Assembly (NCBI GenBank): GCA_937960755.1
Contig: CALGOL010000589.1
Location: forward strand, 1 to 7,890
Length of the DNA stretch: 7,890 nucleotides
Direction of reading: 5' to 3'
From: an uncultured Azospirillum sp.
GTDB taxonomy: Bacteria; Pseudomonadota; Alphaproteobacteria; Azospirillales; Azospirillaceae
Made by a program: the position numbers and the translations under genes. Under the pieces are notes generated by a model. It ran no database searches and was not told where the DNA came from. It worked only from the letters and a program-made list of their open reading frames with translations. Below are positions 1-6,210 of the stretch, one piece after another. Position 1 is the stretch's first letter. Each line of letters starts with the position of its first letter.

Positions 1-1090
1 CGGTTTCGGGCAGCAGCATGACGAATTCTTCGCCGCCGTAGCGCGCCGCCACGTCGCCCGGCCGCCGCGCCGCCGCGGTCAGGATGCGCCCAACCATTTG
101 CAGGCAGTCGTCGCCAGCGCGATGACCGTAGGCGTCGTTGAACGCCTTGAAGTGATCGACGTCGAGCATGATCGCCGACAGTGGCGAAAGCGAGCGCTGG
201 CCGCGGCGCCATTCGTCGGTCAGCGCGATTTCCAGTTTGCGACGATTGGCGAGATCGGTCAGCGCATCGGTCTCGCTCAAGCGCTCTAGTTCACGGTTGG
301 CGATTTGCAGTTCCTGGGTGCGTTCGGCGATTTTTTGTTCTTGCGCCGCCGTCAGATCTCGCAACTCCTGATTGGAGCGCCGCAGCCGACTGAGGGTGTC
401 GTTCAGGGTCTCTTCGACCAAGGTCAACTCGTTGCGGCCAGTCATGCCTAACGCCACCCGGCCTTCCCCTTCGTCGGCGGCGCTGTTCACCGCCATAAGC
501 TGGGCGCGCAGCCGCTTGAGCGGTCTTCCCAGCACGCGATCCACCACCAGCAGGAAAATAACCAGCAGAATGGACGCCTTCACGGACGACGCGATGATGA
601 TTGAGGTGACGCGATACTCCAGCCGCTCCACCACCAGGGCGCGGCTGGAATAGACCACCCAGTCGCCAAGCTGACGCGAGTCGCCGTCGTCACCCTGATA
701 GAGGATGGGAAAGACCAGCGAAAAATCTTCGTGCAGCCATTCCGCCGGGCCCAGCCGGCTGACCGCGGGGGCGCCGGGGGCGCCGGGGGCGCGACCGGCT
801 GACGCCAAAACCATGCCGCGACGGTCGCGCACCTCCACCCCGAGCACGACAGGGGATTGCAGCATGCCTTTGAGGATCTTGTTCAGCCCGTCGCGGTTAA
901 AGTGCCAAACCGCGTCGGCGACCCCTTCGCGGAAGGTAGGCTCGACGCTTTTCAGTTCAGCGTAAAAGCGTTCTTCAGTTTCACGGTATTCGGCGACAAG
1001 CTGCGTCGCCGTCACCGCCGCGGTGATGGCGAAATAGGCCGAGAAAATGATGCGAAATAGTTTTCCCGCGATGGAATGGGTCAGCGACAT
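1..1090 (-). CDS. Membrane-bound diguanylate cyclase (periplasmic sensor, HAMP, GGDEF), C-terminus cut off by the window edge
   Basis: This protein should make cyclic-di-GMP from two GTP at the inner membrane. I translated 363 codons from the ATG at 1090-1088; there is no stop before the edge. It has an N-terminal membrane helix (about residues 11-31), a periplasmic region (about 35-160, with the stretch ADAVWHFNRDGL), a second helix (164-183), a HAMP linker (184-237), a probable coiled coil (238-272) and a GGDEF domain from about 273. The domain shows DALTDLANRR, the metal-binding D310 in DVDHFK, and an intact GGEEF at 352-356. R343-P-G-D346 lies nine residues before the motif, the RxxD spacing of the product-inhibition site, so a working and feedback-inhibited enzyme is expected. 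It follows the binding-protein gene by 9 bp, so the two are probably co-transcribed. No good ribosome binding site is visible. A Gly-Ala-Pro repeat sits in the periplasmic part. The last ~80 residues of the domain, and anything after it, are missing. Confidence 0.93.
   Translation of the reverse strand, partial: MSLTHSIAGKLFRIIFSAYFAITAAVTATQLVAEYRETEERFYAELKSVEPTFREGVADAVWHFNRDGLNKILKGMLQSPVVLGVEVRDRRGMVLASAGRAPGAPGAPAVSRLGPAEWLHEDFSLVFPILYQGDDGDSRQLGDWVVYSSRALVVERLEYRVTSIIIASSVKASILLVIFLLVVDRVLGRPLKRLRAQLMAVNSAADEGEGRVALGMTGRNELTLVEETLNDTLSRLRRSNQELRDLTAAQEQKIAERTQELQIANRELERLSETDALTDLANRRKLEIALTDEWRRGQRSLSPLSAIMLDVDHFKAFNDAYGHRAGDDCLQMVGRILTAAARRPGDVAARYGGEEFVMLLPET
767..793. repeat. 9-bp tandem repeat inside the diguanylate cyclase gene
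   Basis: The unit GGGGGCGCC occurs twice exactly (767-775, 776-784) and a third time with its last base changed (785-793). On the coding strand it gives the protein run APGAPGAPA, at about residues 101-109 of the periplasmic region. Nine bases is a multiple of three, so gain or loss of a copy would change only the linker length and not the frame. Confidence 0.85.
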
Positions 1091-1099
1091 TGCTAGCGG

Positions 1100-1966
1100 T
1101 CAATCAACGCTGAACCAGAATTCCTTGCGGTCCAGGACGTCTAGCCCAGCCACCGCAGGATTGGGGATGCGGAAGATTTTCCGCTCTTTAAGACGCAGCC
1201 GCTCGATCAGCGGTCCATGCTCCGCGATGAACAGTTCATCGAAGCTGCCGTCGGCGCGCATGCGCTCCAGCCCGTCGCGCAGGCGTTTGGCGAGTTCCGG
1301 CTTGCCGGGCGCGACATACACGAACACCGGCAACGGGGTGTAAAGCAATACGGCGTCGTCGATGGCGAGATCGGGAAACTTGTCCTTGCGCTGGTCGAAC
1401 TCGTCGATGATTTCGTTGACGCCGCGCGGGAAGAAATCGAAGCGGTCGTTCAGCAGCATCTCGAACAACCCGTCGTAAGACGCGCCGGTCACCAAATTAA
1501 ATCCGGCGGTGCGGAAGACGCGGGTGATGTTCCAATCCTGGCCGGATCCCAGGCGCAACGCCTTGAGGTCGTCCAACGTATTGACTGCGCGCAGCTTTTC
1601 TTGCGCGTCCTTGCGGATTAAAAACACCCGATAGCCTAAAATGCCCTTGGCGATCGGGATATCGATCAAGATCAGTTTTTTGGAAAACTCAGGGTTAAAG
1701 GGAAACACGCCCCAATCGCGCGAGCCTCCTTCCTCCATCTCGGCGATCACCCGGCTGTGGCTCATGTGCGGCGGGCGCTTAAATTCATAAGCCGGATAAT
1801 CGGCCGCGGTTTTTTCCAACGCTTTTTCGACGACGCGAAAATAATAGTCGGCGCGGCGATCTTGGGCGACGGCGCCGCTTTGCATTGCAAAGACCAATGG
1901 CCCGAAGACAAATAGACAGCGTATGATTGAGACGATCCGCCGGCAGTATCGATTGTTCGCATTCAT
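1100..1966 (-). CDS. Periplasmic solute-binding protein of the SBP family-3-like fold, paired with a diguanylate cyclase
   Basis: This 288-residue protein is predicted to be secreted and to bind a small ligand. The N-terminus has basic residues (RYCRR), a hydrophobic core (about 11-28) and a likely signal-peptidase site after AVA34. The mature part carries two-lobe binding-protein features: GYRVFLIRKD, then NTLDDLKALRLGSGQDWN (the typical 'tlddLkgkrvG' hinge region), then FEMLLNDRFDFFPRGVNEI, and a C-terminal stretch (LAKRLRDGLERMRADGSFDELF) typical of these proteins. No permease or ATPase gene is beside it, at least within the window, and its partner is the cyclase 9 bp downstream. A sensing role rather than an uptake role is therefore inferred. 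The ligand cannot be told from sequence; 'amino-acid-like' is only the family default. The ATG at 1966 is chosen because it gives a complete signal peptide. Confidence 0.85.
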   Translation of the reverse strand: MNANNRYCRRIVSIIRCLFVFGPLVFAMQSGAVAQDRRADYYFRVVEKALEKTAADYPAYEFKRPPHMSHSRVIAEMEEGGSRDWGVFPFNPEFSKKLILIDIPIAKGILGYRVFLIRKDAQEKLRAVNTLDDLKALRLGSGQDWNITRVFRTAGFNLVTGASYDGLFEMLLNDRFDFFPRGVNEIIDEFDQRKDKFPDLAIDDAVLLYTPLPVFVYVAPGKPELAKRLRDGLERMRADGSFDELFIAEHGPLIERLRLKERKIFRIPNPAVAGLDVLDRKEFWFSVD

Positions 1967-1989
1967 GCCCGCCCCCGATCCCCCTAATA

Positions 1990-2008
1990 TCTTAGAATAT
2001 TCCTAAGA
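1990..2008. promoter_or_regulatory. Palindrome over the -10 region, possible operator
   Basis: The minus-strand sequence TCTTAGGAATATTCTAAGA has 6-bp arms (TCTTAG/CTAAGA) around a 7-base AT-rich centre that itself contains the palindrome AATATT. It lies on the -10 of the promoter for the binding-protein gene, where a bound repressor would block polymerase. It matches 11 of 14 fixed positions of the alphaproteobacterial Irr iron-control element as I recall it (TTTAGAA-N3-TTCTAAA). That is suggestive only; other dimeric regulators use similar symmetric AT-rich sites. Confidence 0.45.
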
Positions 2009-2034
2009 AGGTGGGAGTTGTCAATCAGCACGGA
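1990..2034 (-). promoter_or_regulatory. Sigma70-like promoter of the binding-protein/cyclase unit
   Basis: Read on the minus strand, a perfect -35 TTGACA is followed by a 17-base spacer and AATATT (4 of 6 matches to the -10 consensus). TATTCT at a 19-base spacing is an alternative -10. The distance to the binding-protein ATG at 1966 is suitable for a short leader, which contains a G-rich stretch (AGGGGG) that could serve as a ribosome binding site. Assignment is by pattern only. Confidence 0.6.
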
Positions 2035-2072
2035 AACAGGCCGGAATGATCGTCGGCAAATAACTTGCTGAA

Positions 2073-2106
2073 GCGGCGCTTTTCCTAAAACTTGAAAAAG
2101 CGCCGC
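2073..2106 (-). terminator. Strong hairpin downstream of tldD, probable terminator
   Basis: An 11-bp perfect inverted repeat (GCGGCGCTTTT / AAAAGCGCCGC) flanks a 12-base loop and starts about 23 bases after the tldD stop. In the tldD transcript it is followed by TTCAGCAAGTTATTT, which is U-containing but not a clean U-run, so it may terminate imperfectly or stabilise the 3' end. It separates tldD from the promoter of the next unit on the same strand. Confidence 0.6.
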
Positions 2107-2128
2107 CTTAACCTCGCTATAAACTATA

Positions 2129-3565
2129 TCACGCGGCGGCGGTGCCGCCCACCGTCAGGCCGTCGATGCGCAAGCTGGGCTGGCCGACGCCCACCGGCAC
2201 GCCTTGCCCGTCCTTGCCGCAGGTGCCCACGCCACTGTCCAGCTCCATATCGTTGCCGATCATGGAAACCCGGGTCAGCGCGTCGGGGCCGTTGCCGATT
2301 AATGTGGCGCCCTTGACCGCCGGTCCCAGCTTGCCGTCTTCGATAAGATAAGCTTCCGAAGCGGAAAAGACGAACTTGCCCGAGGTGATGTCGACCTGTC
2401 CGCCGCCGAAATGCTTGGCGTAGAGCCCGCGCTTGACCGAGCGGATGATTTCTTCCTGGCTGTGTTCGCCGTTCATCATGATGGTGTTGGTCATGCGCGG
2501 CATCGGCGCGTGGGCGTAGCTTTGGCGGCGGCCGTTGCCGGTGGGCCTGACCCCCATCAGCCGGGCGTTGAGCCGATCCTGCATGTAGCCCACCAGCACG
2601 CCGTCCTCGATCAGCGGGGTGACTTGGGTCGGCGTGCCTTCGTCGTCGATGGTCAGCGAGCCGCGGCGCTGGCCGATGGTTCCGTCATCCACCACCGTCA
2701 CGCCCTTGGCGGCGATGCGCTGGCCCATCAGGCCGGAGAAGGCGGAGGTTTTCTTGCGGTTGAAATCGCCTTCCAGTCCGTGGCCGATGGCTTCATGCAG
2801 CAGAATGCCAGGCCAGCCCGGCCCGAGCACCACGGTCATTTCGCCGGCTGGGGCCGGGACCGACTCCAGATTGACCAGCGCCTGACGCAAGGCTTCGTCG
2901 GCGTAGGCGCGCCAAGTGTCGGGCTGGAAGAAATCGGCGTAGTCCACCCGGCCGCCGCCGCCGTGGCCGCCCATCTCCATCCGGGTTCCGTCCTGCGCCA
3001 CCACCGACACCGACAGCCGCACCAAGGGCCGCAGGTCGGCGGCGCGCCGTCCGTCGGCGCGGATGATCTGCACCGCCTGCCATTCGCCGCTGATCGAGCA
3101 GCTCACCTGCTTCACCTTCGGCTCTTTGGCGCGAACATAAGCGTCAATGTCGGCGAGCAGCTTGACCTTGGCGGCGAAATCAATCTGCGGCAGCGGGTTT
3201 TCCGGGCTGTAAAGCTGCTTGTTGGTCCCGGCCGGAGCTTCCGCCATCTCGCCGCTGTGGCCGGCTTTGATGGCGGCCACAGTCTGCGCCGCGCGGCGCA
3301 CCGCCGCTTCGTCCAGCGCCGAGGCGTGGGCGAATCCGCAGGCTTCTCCCGCCACCGCGCGCAGGCCGAAGCCCTGGGTGGTGTCGAAATTGGCGGATTT
3401 GAGCTTGCCGTCGTCCCACGACAGGCTTTCGCTCTGGCAGTACTCCAAAAAAAGTTCGCCGTCGTCGGCGCCGGCCAAAGCCTCGCCCACCACCCCCTCG
3501 ATACGGGCGCGATCCATGCCGGCGCGGGTGAAAAACAGATCGTCAGTGACGGCGAGGGCGGTCAT
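2129..3565 (-). CDS. tldD: Metalloprotease TldD
   Basis: TldD pairs with TldE (PmbA) to form a cytosolic zinc peptidase that degrades unfolded peptides; in some bacteria it matures microcin B17 or modified peptides and aids CcdA antitoxin turnover. The 478-residue length matches the family (about 480). The zinc site HExxxH is present as HEAIGHGLEGD (H257, E258, H262), and the late Cys ligand is in the GTCGKDGQ segment (C449). Other family marks are GPGWPGILLHEAIGHG, TIGQRRGSLTIDDEGTPT, LNARLMG and the C-terminal GQPSLRIDGLTVGG. The ATG at 3565 has a plausible GGAG five bases upstream. The partner tldE is not in this window; in many genomes the two genes are unlinked. The gene stands alone, diverging from the DUF3422 gene across 149 bp. 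Confidence 0.97.
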   Translation of the reverse strand: MTALAVTDDLFFTRAGMDRARIEGVVGEALAGADDGELFLEYCQSESLSWDDGKLKSANFDTTQGFGLRAVAGEACGFAHASALDEAAVRRAAQTVAAIKAGHSGEMAEAPAGTNKQLYSPENPLPQIDFAAKVKLLADIDAYVRAKEPKVKQVSCSISGEWQAVQIIRADGRRAADLRPLVRLSVSVVAQDGTRMEMGGHGGGGRVDYADFFQPDTWRAYADEALRQALVNLESVPAPAGEMTVVLGPGWPGILLHEAIGHGLEGDFNRKKTSAFSGLMGQRIAAKGVTVVDDGTIGQRRGSLTIDDEGTPTQVTPLIEDGVLVGYMQDRLNARLMGVRPTGNGRRQSYAHAPMPRMTNTIMMNGEHSQEEIIRSVKRGLYAKHFGGGQVDITSGKFVFSASEAYLIEDGKLGPAVKGATLIGNGPDALTRVSMIGNDMELDSGVGTCGKDGQGVPVGVGQPSLRIDGLTVGGTAAA

Positions 3566-3605
3566 GTCGGCTCCGAAATGAAAAATCCTGTGATGGCGCC
3601 AAGGG

Positions 3606-3611
3606 AGTATA
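3606..3611 (-). promoter_or_regulatory. tldD: Candidate -10 element for tldD
   Basis: The minus-strand hexamer TATACT (5 of 6 to TATAAT) lies about 40 bases ahead of the tldD start. No convincing -35 is seen 16-18 bases upstream, so the call rests on the -10 and on the position in the divergent intergenic region (3566-3714). I saw no equally good -10 for the plus-strand DUF3422 gene: TTGACT at 3637-3642 has no partner at normal spacing. Confidence 0.35.
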
Positions 3612-3714
3612 CGAAGCTTTCCGCTTGCGATACCGCTTGACTTGCAAATGATAGATTGGCGACGACGGAGGCCGAGGGCAAGCCGTCACGCCGCCTCCCC
3701 GTCAAGTTTTCAGC

Positions 3715-5055
3715 ATGAGCCCGCCCCGCATGACCGCTTTCGACCCCGCCGCCGAACCGCCCGCCCCGCTCCAGCACACGGTGTTCCGCGACCATCCCTT
3801 GCGCCGACAACTGACCAACGAGGTCCACGCAAGGCCGCCGGAAGCGCTGGCGGCGCCGATGCGCGTCACCTTACTGGCGATGCTGTCGGGGGAAAACGGC
3901 GCGGAGGCCGAGCGCCGCCATTTGGCGCAGCTATGCGACGCCATGGGCGCGCCGCCGCCGTCGCCGGGCGCCACCCACTACGCCGGGTCCTTCGGCAGCT
4001 TTAGATTGAAATGGGAGCGGCACACCGAGTTTTCCACTTGGACGGTGTTCCGCAGCGGGGCGCACGGCGAGCCCTTCACCGATCCGGCGATCCGCGCGAT
4101 GCCGCGGGATTGGGTGGCGGGCTTGCCGGGGGAGCGGCTGGTGGGGGTGCATGTGCTGCTGCTGGACGCCGAGCAGCCGGAGCCGTCGGCCGGGCTGCTC
4201 AACCACATCTTCGGCTCGGAAAGCTATGTCGGCTCGCGCATCGCCGGTCGCGCCGCGACGGTGTGGACTGACTTCCGCATTCACGGCGACGGCTATTCCC
4301 GCATCGTGCTGGTGGACCACACGCTGACGCCGCGCCAGGGCGGCCGCTTGATCCAGCGCCTGTTGGAGATTGAAACCTATCGCATGACGGCGCTGCTGGC
4401 CCTGCCGGTGGCGCGGGAGATCTTGCCGCGGGTGGCGGCGGTGGAAAAGCAGTTGGCCGACCTGACCGCCCGCACCAACAGCCTGAACGGGCTGGAGGAC
4501 GAACGCGACGTGCTCGACCAGCTCACCCGGCTGATGGCGGAGGTGGAGGAGGTGTCGGCCGCCAACGCCTTTCGCTTCGGCGCGTCGCGGGCCTATTTCC
4601 AACTGGTGGATAAGCGCATCGCCGAGTTGCGCGAAACCCGTATCGAAGGCTTGCAGACCATATCGGAGTTCATGGAGCGCCGTTTGTCCCCGGCGCTCGC
4701 CACCTGCAACGCGGTGGAAAGCCGGGTGGAAGCCTTGTCGCGGCGGGTCGCCCGCGTCTCCGCCCTGCTGCGCACCCGTGTGGAAATCGCGGTGGAAGGC
4801 CAGAACGCCGAATTGCTGAAGTCGATGGACCGCCGCGCCGACCTGCAATTGCGCTTGCAAGAGACCGTCGAGGGGCTGTCGGTGGTGGCGATCAGCTATT
4901 ATCTGGTGGGGATTATCGGCTACGCCGCCAAGGGGGCGAAGGGCGCCGGCCTGCCGATCAACGCCGATCTGGTTTCCGGCCTGATGATCCCGGTGGTGCT
5001 GTGGTTCGTCTGGACCGGGGTGCGGCGCATCCGCAAAGTGCTGATGGAGCATTGA
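3715..5055 (+). CDS. DUF3422-family membrane-anchored protein
   Basis: The 446-residue protein matches the DUF3422 family, whose function is unknown. Supporting marks are the N-terminal signature HPLRRQLTNEVHARPPE (27-42), the central GSFGSFRLKWERHTEFSTWTVF and the W-T-D-F-R-I-H-G-D-G region. The second half is long, charged and helical (about 225-385), probably coiled coil. Two hydrophobic segments close the chain (about 388-405 and 419-434), ending in a basic tail RRIRK. This suggests a large cytoplasmic part tethered by a C-terminal hairpin, somewhat CorA-like in layout, though no GMN motif is present. The first ATG (3715) is used; an in-frame ATG at 3730 is equally possible, and neither has a clear ribosome binding site. 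It heads a same-strand run with the DUF29 and YkuD-like genes. No function is claimed. Confidence 0.9.
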   Translation: MSPPRMTAFDPAAEPPAPLQHTVFRDHPLRRQLTNEVHARPPEALAAPMRVTLLAMLSGENGAEAERRHLAQLCDAMGAPPPSPGATHYAGSFGSFRLKWERHTEFSTWTVFRSGAHGEPFTDPAIRAMPRDWVAGLPGERLVGVHVLLLDAEQPEPSAGLLNHIFGSESYVGSRIAGRAATVWTDFRIHGDGYSRIVLVDHTLTPRQGGRLIQRLLEIETYRMTALLALPVAREILPRVAAVEKQLADLTARTNSLNGLEDERDVLDQLTRLMAEVEEVSAANAFRFGASRAYFQLVDKRIAELRETRIEGLQTISEFMERRLSPALATCNAVESRVEALSRRVARVSALLRTRVEIAVEGQNAELLKSMDRRADLQLRLQETVEGLSVVAISYYLVGIIGYAAKGAKGAGLPINADLVSGLMIPVVLWFVWTGVRRIRKVLMEH

Positions 5056-5108
5056 CCGGCCAAGGCGTACACTGGCGGCGGTTTTTCGACGAGAAAGGGC
5101 CTTGCGGC

Positions 5109-5570
5109 ATGGACCGGCTGGAGCCTGACGCTTTCGCATCCCAATACGAGCGGGATTTCTACGCCTGGACCCAACAACAGGCGGCGGCCTTGCGCCGTCG
5201 CGCCGCCGCCGCGCTGGACTGGGACAATCTGGCGGAGGAGATCGACGCCTTGGGCCGCAGTGAACGGGAAGCGGTGGAAAGCCATCTGGAAACCATTGTC
5301 GAGCATCTGCTGAAACTGGTGTTTTCGCCGGTCGACTCGCCGCGGCGCGGCTGGCGGGTTTCGGTCGCTGCGGCGCGGGTCAACGCCGACCGCAAGCTCA
5401 CCCCGACCTATCGTCGTCATTTGGCGGAAACCTTGGCGACGCGGTACGGTTACGGCCGCCGGCTCGCCGCCGCCGGTTTGGCGGAAGACGGCCTTGGCGC
5501 CGCCGACCTGCCGGCGGAATGCCCGTGGACGCTGGACCAGTTGCTTGATCCCGACTTCTGGCCCTCGTGA
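5109..5570 (+). CDS. DUF29-family protein
   Basis: This 153-residue protein is recognised as DUF29 from the N-terminal YERDFYAWTQQQAAALRRR, the LDWDNLAEEIDALGRSER segment and the following ESHLETIVEHLLKL helix. The family is mostly alpha-helical, of unknown function, and often multi-copy in cyanobacteria and some alphaproteobacteria. The ATG at 5109 starts exactly where the family homology starts and leaves 53 bp after the DUF3422 stop. An in-frame upstream start at 5001 would overlap the DUF3422 gene and add 36 residues that do not look like the family, so it was not used. A GAAAGGG stretch about 10 bases upstream may serve as ribosome binding site. It has no signal peptide or membrane segment. 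Its stop overlaps the next start, suggesting coupled translation. Confidence 0.87.
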   Translation: MDRLEPDAFASQYERDFYAWTQQQAAALRRRAAAALDWDNLAEEIDALGRSEREAVESHLETIVEHLLKLVFSPVDSPRRGWRVSVAAARVNADRKLTPTYRRHLAETLATRYGYGRRLAAAGLAEDGLGAADLPAECPWTLDQLLDPDFWPS

Positions 5571-6097
5571 TGGACATCATCGTATCGGCGAACGGCTTGG
5601 CGCCGGGGGGCCATGGGGTGGGCGGCCAAGCGGTTTGGGACGGCGACGGCGCGGCGGTCATCCTGGGCCGCGGCGGGATTCTGGCCGATAAGCGCGAAGG
5701 CGACGGGGCGACGCCGGCGGGGCGTTTCCCGTTGCGCCGGGTTTATTGGCGGGCCGACCGCGTCGCCGAGCCTGTCACCGCTTTGCCCAAGCAAGCCATT
5801 CGCCCGCAAGACGGCTGGTGCGACGATCCGGCCGACCCGGCCTATAACCGCCCGGTAGCATTGCCCTATCCGGCGCGCCATGAAAAGCTGTGGCGCGACG
5901 ATGGGGTTTACGATCTGATTTTGGTGATCGGCCACAACGACGATCCGGTGGTTCCGGGCGCCGGTTCAGCGGTTTTCGTTCACCTGACCCGGCCGGAGCG
6001 CGCGCCGACGGAAGGCTGCGTCGCGTTTGACGAGGCCGATTTGCGCCGCTTGCTGGCGGCGGCGGCGCCGGGGGATTTTTTGACGGTTGTCGGATGA
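5570..6097 (+). CDS. YkuD-family L,D-transpeptidase-like protein without a signal peptide
   Basis: YkuD-fold enzymes use a cysteine to form or exchange L,D bonds in peptidoglycan. This 175-residue protein has the features of the COG3786-type branch: KREGDGATPAGRFPL (41-55), the GWCDDPADPAYNRPV segment, GHNDDPVVPGAGSAVFVHL (121-139) and PTEGCVAF around the presumed nucleophile C150, with H138 and H122 as candidate catalytic histidines. The usual SHGC is replaced by TEGC. There is no signal peptide or membrane anchor, unlike classical periplasmic L,D-transpeptidases, so location and substrate are uncertain. The start is the ATG at 5570, which overlaps the DUF29 stop as TGATG; an in-frame GTG immediately before is possible. 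No separate ribosome binding site is visible, which fits translational coupling. It is the last gene of the run before panD. Confidence 0.88.
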   Translation: MDIIVSANGLAPGGHGVGGQAVWDGDGAAVILGRGGILADKREGDGATPAGRFPLRRVYWRADRVAEPVTALPKQAIRPQDGWCDDPADPAYNRPVALPYPARHEKLWRDDGVYDLILVIGHNDDPVVPGAGSAVFVHLTRPERAPTEGCVAFDEADLRRLLAAAAPGDFLTVVG

Positions 6098-6142
6098 TCG
6101 GGCTGGGACGCCCGCCGGCGACCGTCCTCCCTGTCCAAGCTG

Positions 6143-6171
6143 TTGCCCGCGCGAACGGTTTGCTCTATCAC
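6143..6171 (+). promoter_or_regulatory. panD: Candidate promoter for panD
   Basis: TTGCCC (6143-6148) and TATCAC (6166-6171) are separated by 17 bases, each matching 4 of 6 consensus positions. It lies in the 113-bp gap between the YkuD-like gene and panD. The match is weak, and panD could instead be read through from the upstream genes. Confidence 0.3.
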
Positions 6172-6196
6172 CCGGTGAAGATTCCGTAACCGTTCG
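6152..6196 (+). repeat. 9-bp perfect inverted repeat in front of panD
   Basis: CGAACGGTT (6152-6160) and AACCGTTCG (6188-6196) are exact reverse complements separated by 27 bases. The right arm ends 14 bases before the panD ATG and would cover the ribosome entry region if it paired. The left arm falls in the spacer of the candidate promoter. It could be a leader hairpin, two half-sites for a dimeric regulator, or chance. Confidence 0.5.
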
Positions 6197-6210
6197 ACGT
6201 CCGGGCCCCG

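Noticed and set aside
98..1060. Short plus-strand open frames over the left end
   Set aside because: They all lie antisense to the diguanylate cyclase, whose minus-strand translation shows intact GGEEF, DVDHFK and HAMP features. The cyclase is easily missed because its stop lies outside the window.
2411..3640. A 409-residue open frame on the plus strand opposite tldD
   Set aside because: It is antisense to a clear tldD gene with all zinc-site residues. The translation is rich in His, Arg, Gly and Ala with no known fold, as expected for the mirror frame of GC-rich coding DNA.
3637..3657. TTGACT with TAGATT as a promoter for the DUF3422 gene
   Set aside because: The spacing is only 9 bases, far too short for a sigma70 promoter, and no -10 is found at 16-18 bases.
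5001..5108. N-terminal extension of the DUF29 gene
   Set aside because: It overlaps the DUF3422 reading frame by 55 bp, and the added residues lie outside the DUF29 homology. The ATG at 5109 fits better.
3931..5139. A 402-residue open frame on the minus strand opposite the DUF3422 gene
   Set aside because: It is a mirror frame of GC-biased codons, full of Gln, His and Arg, with no recognisable motif. The plus-strand frame matches a known family over its whole length.
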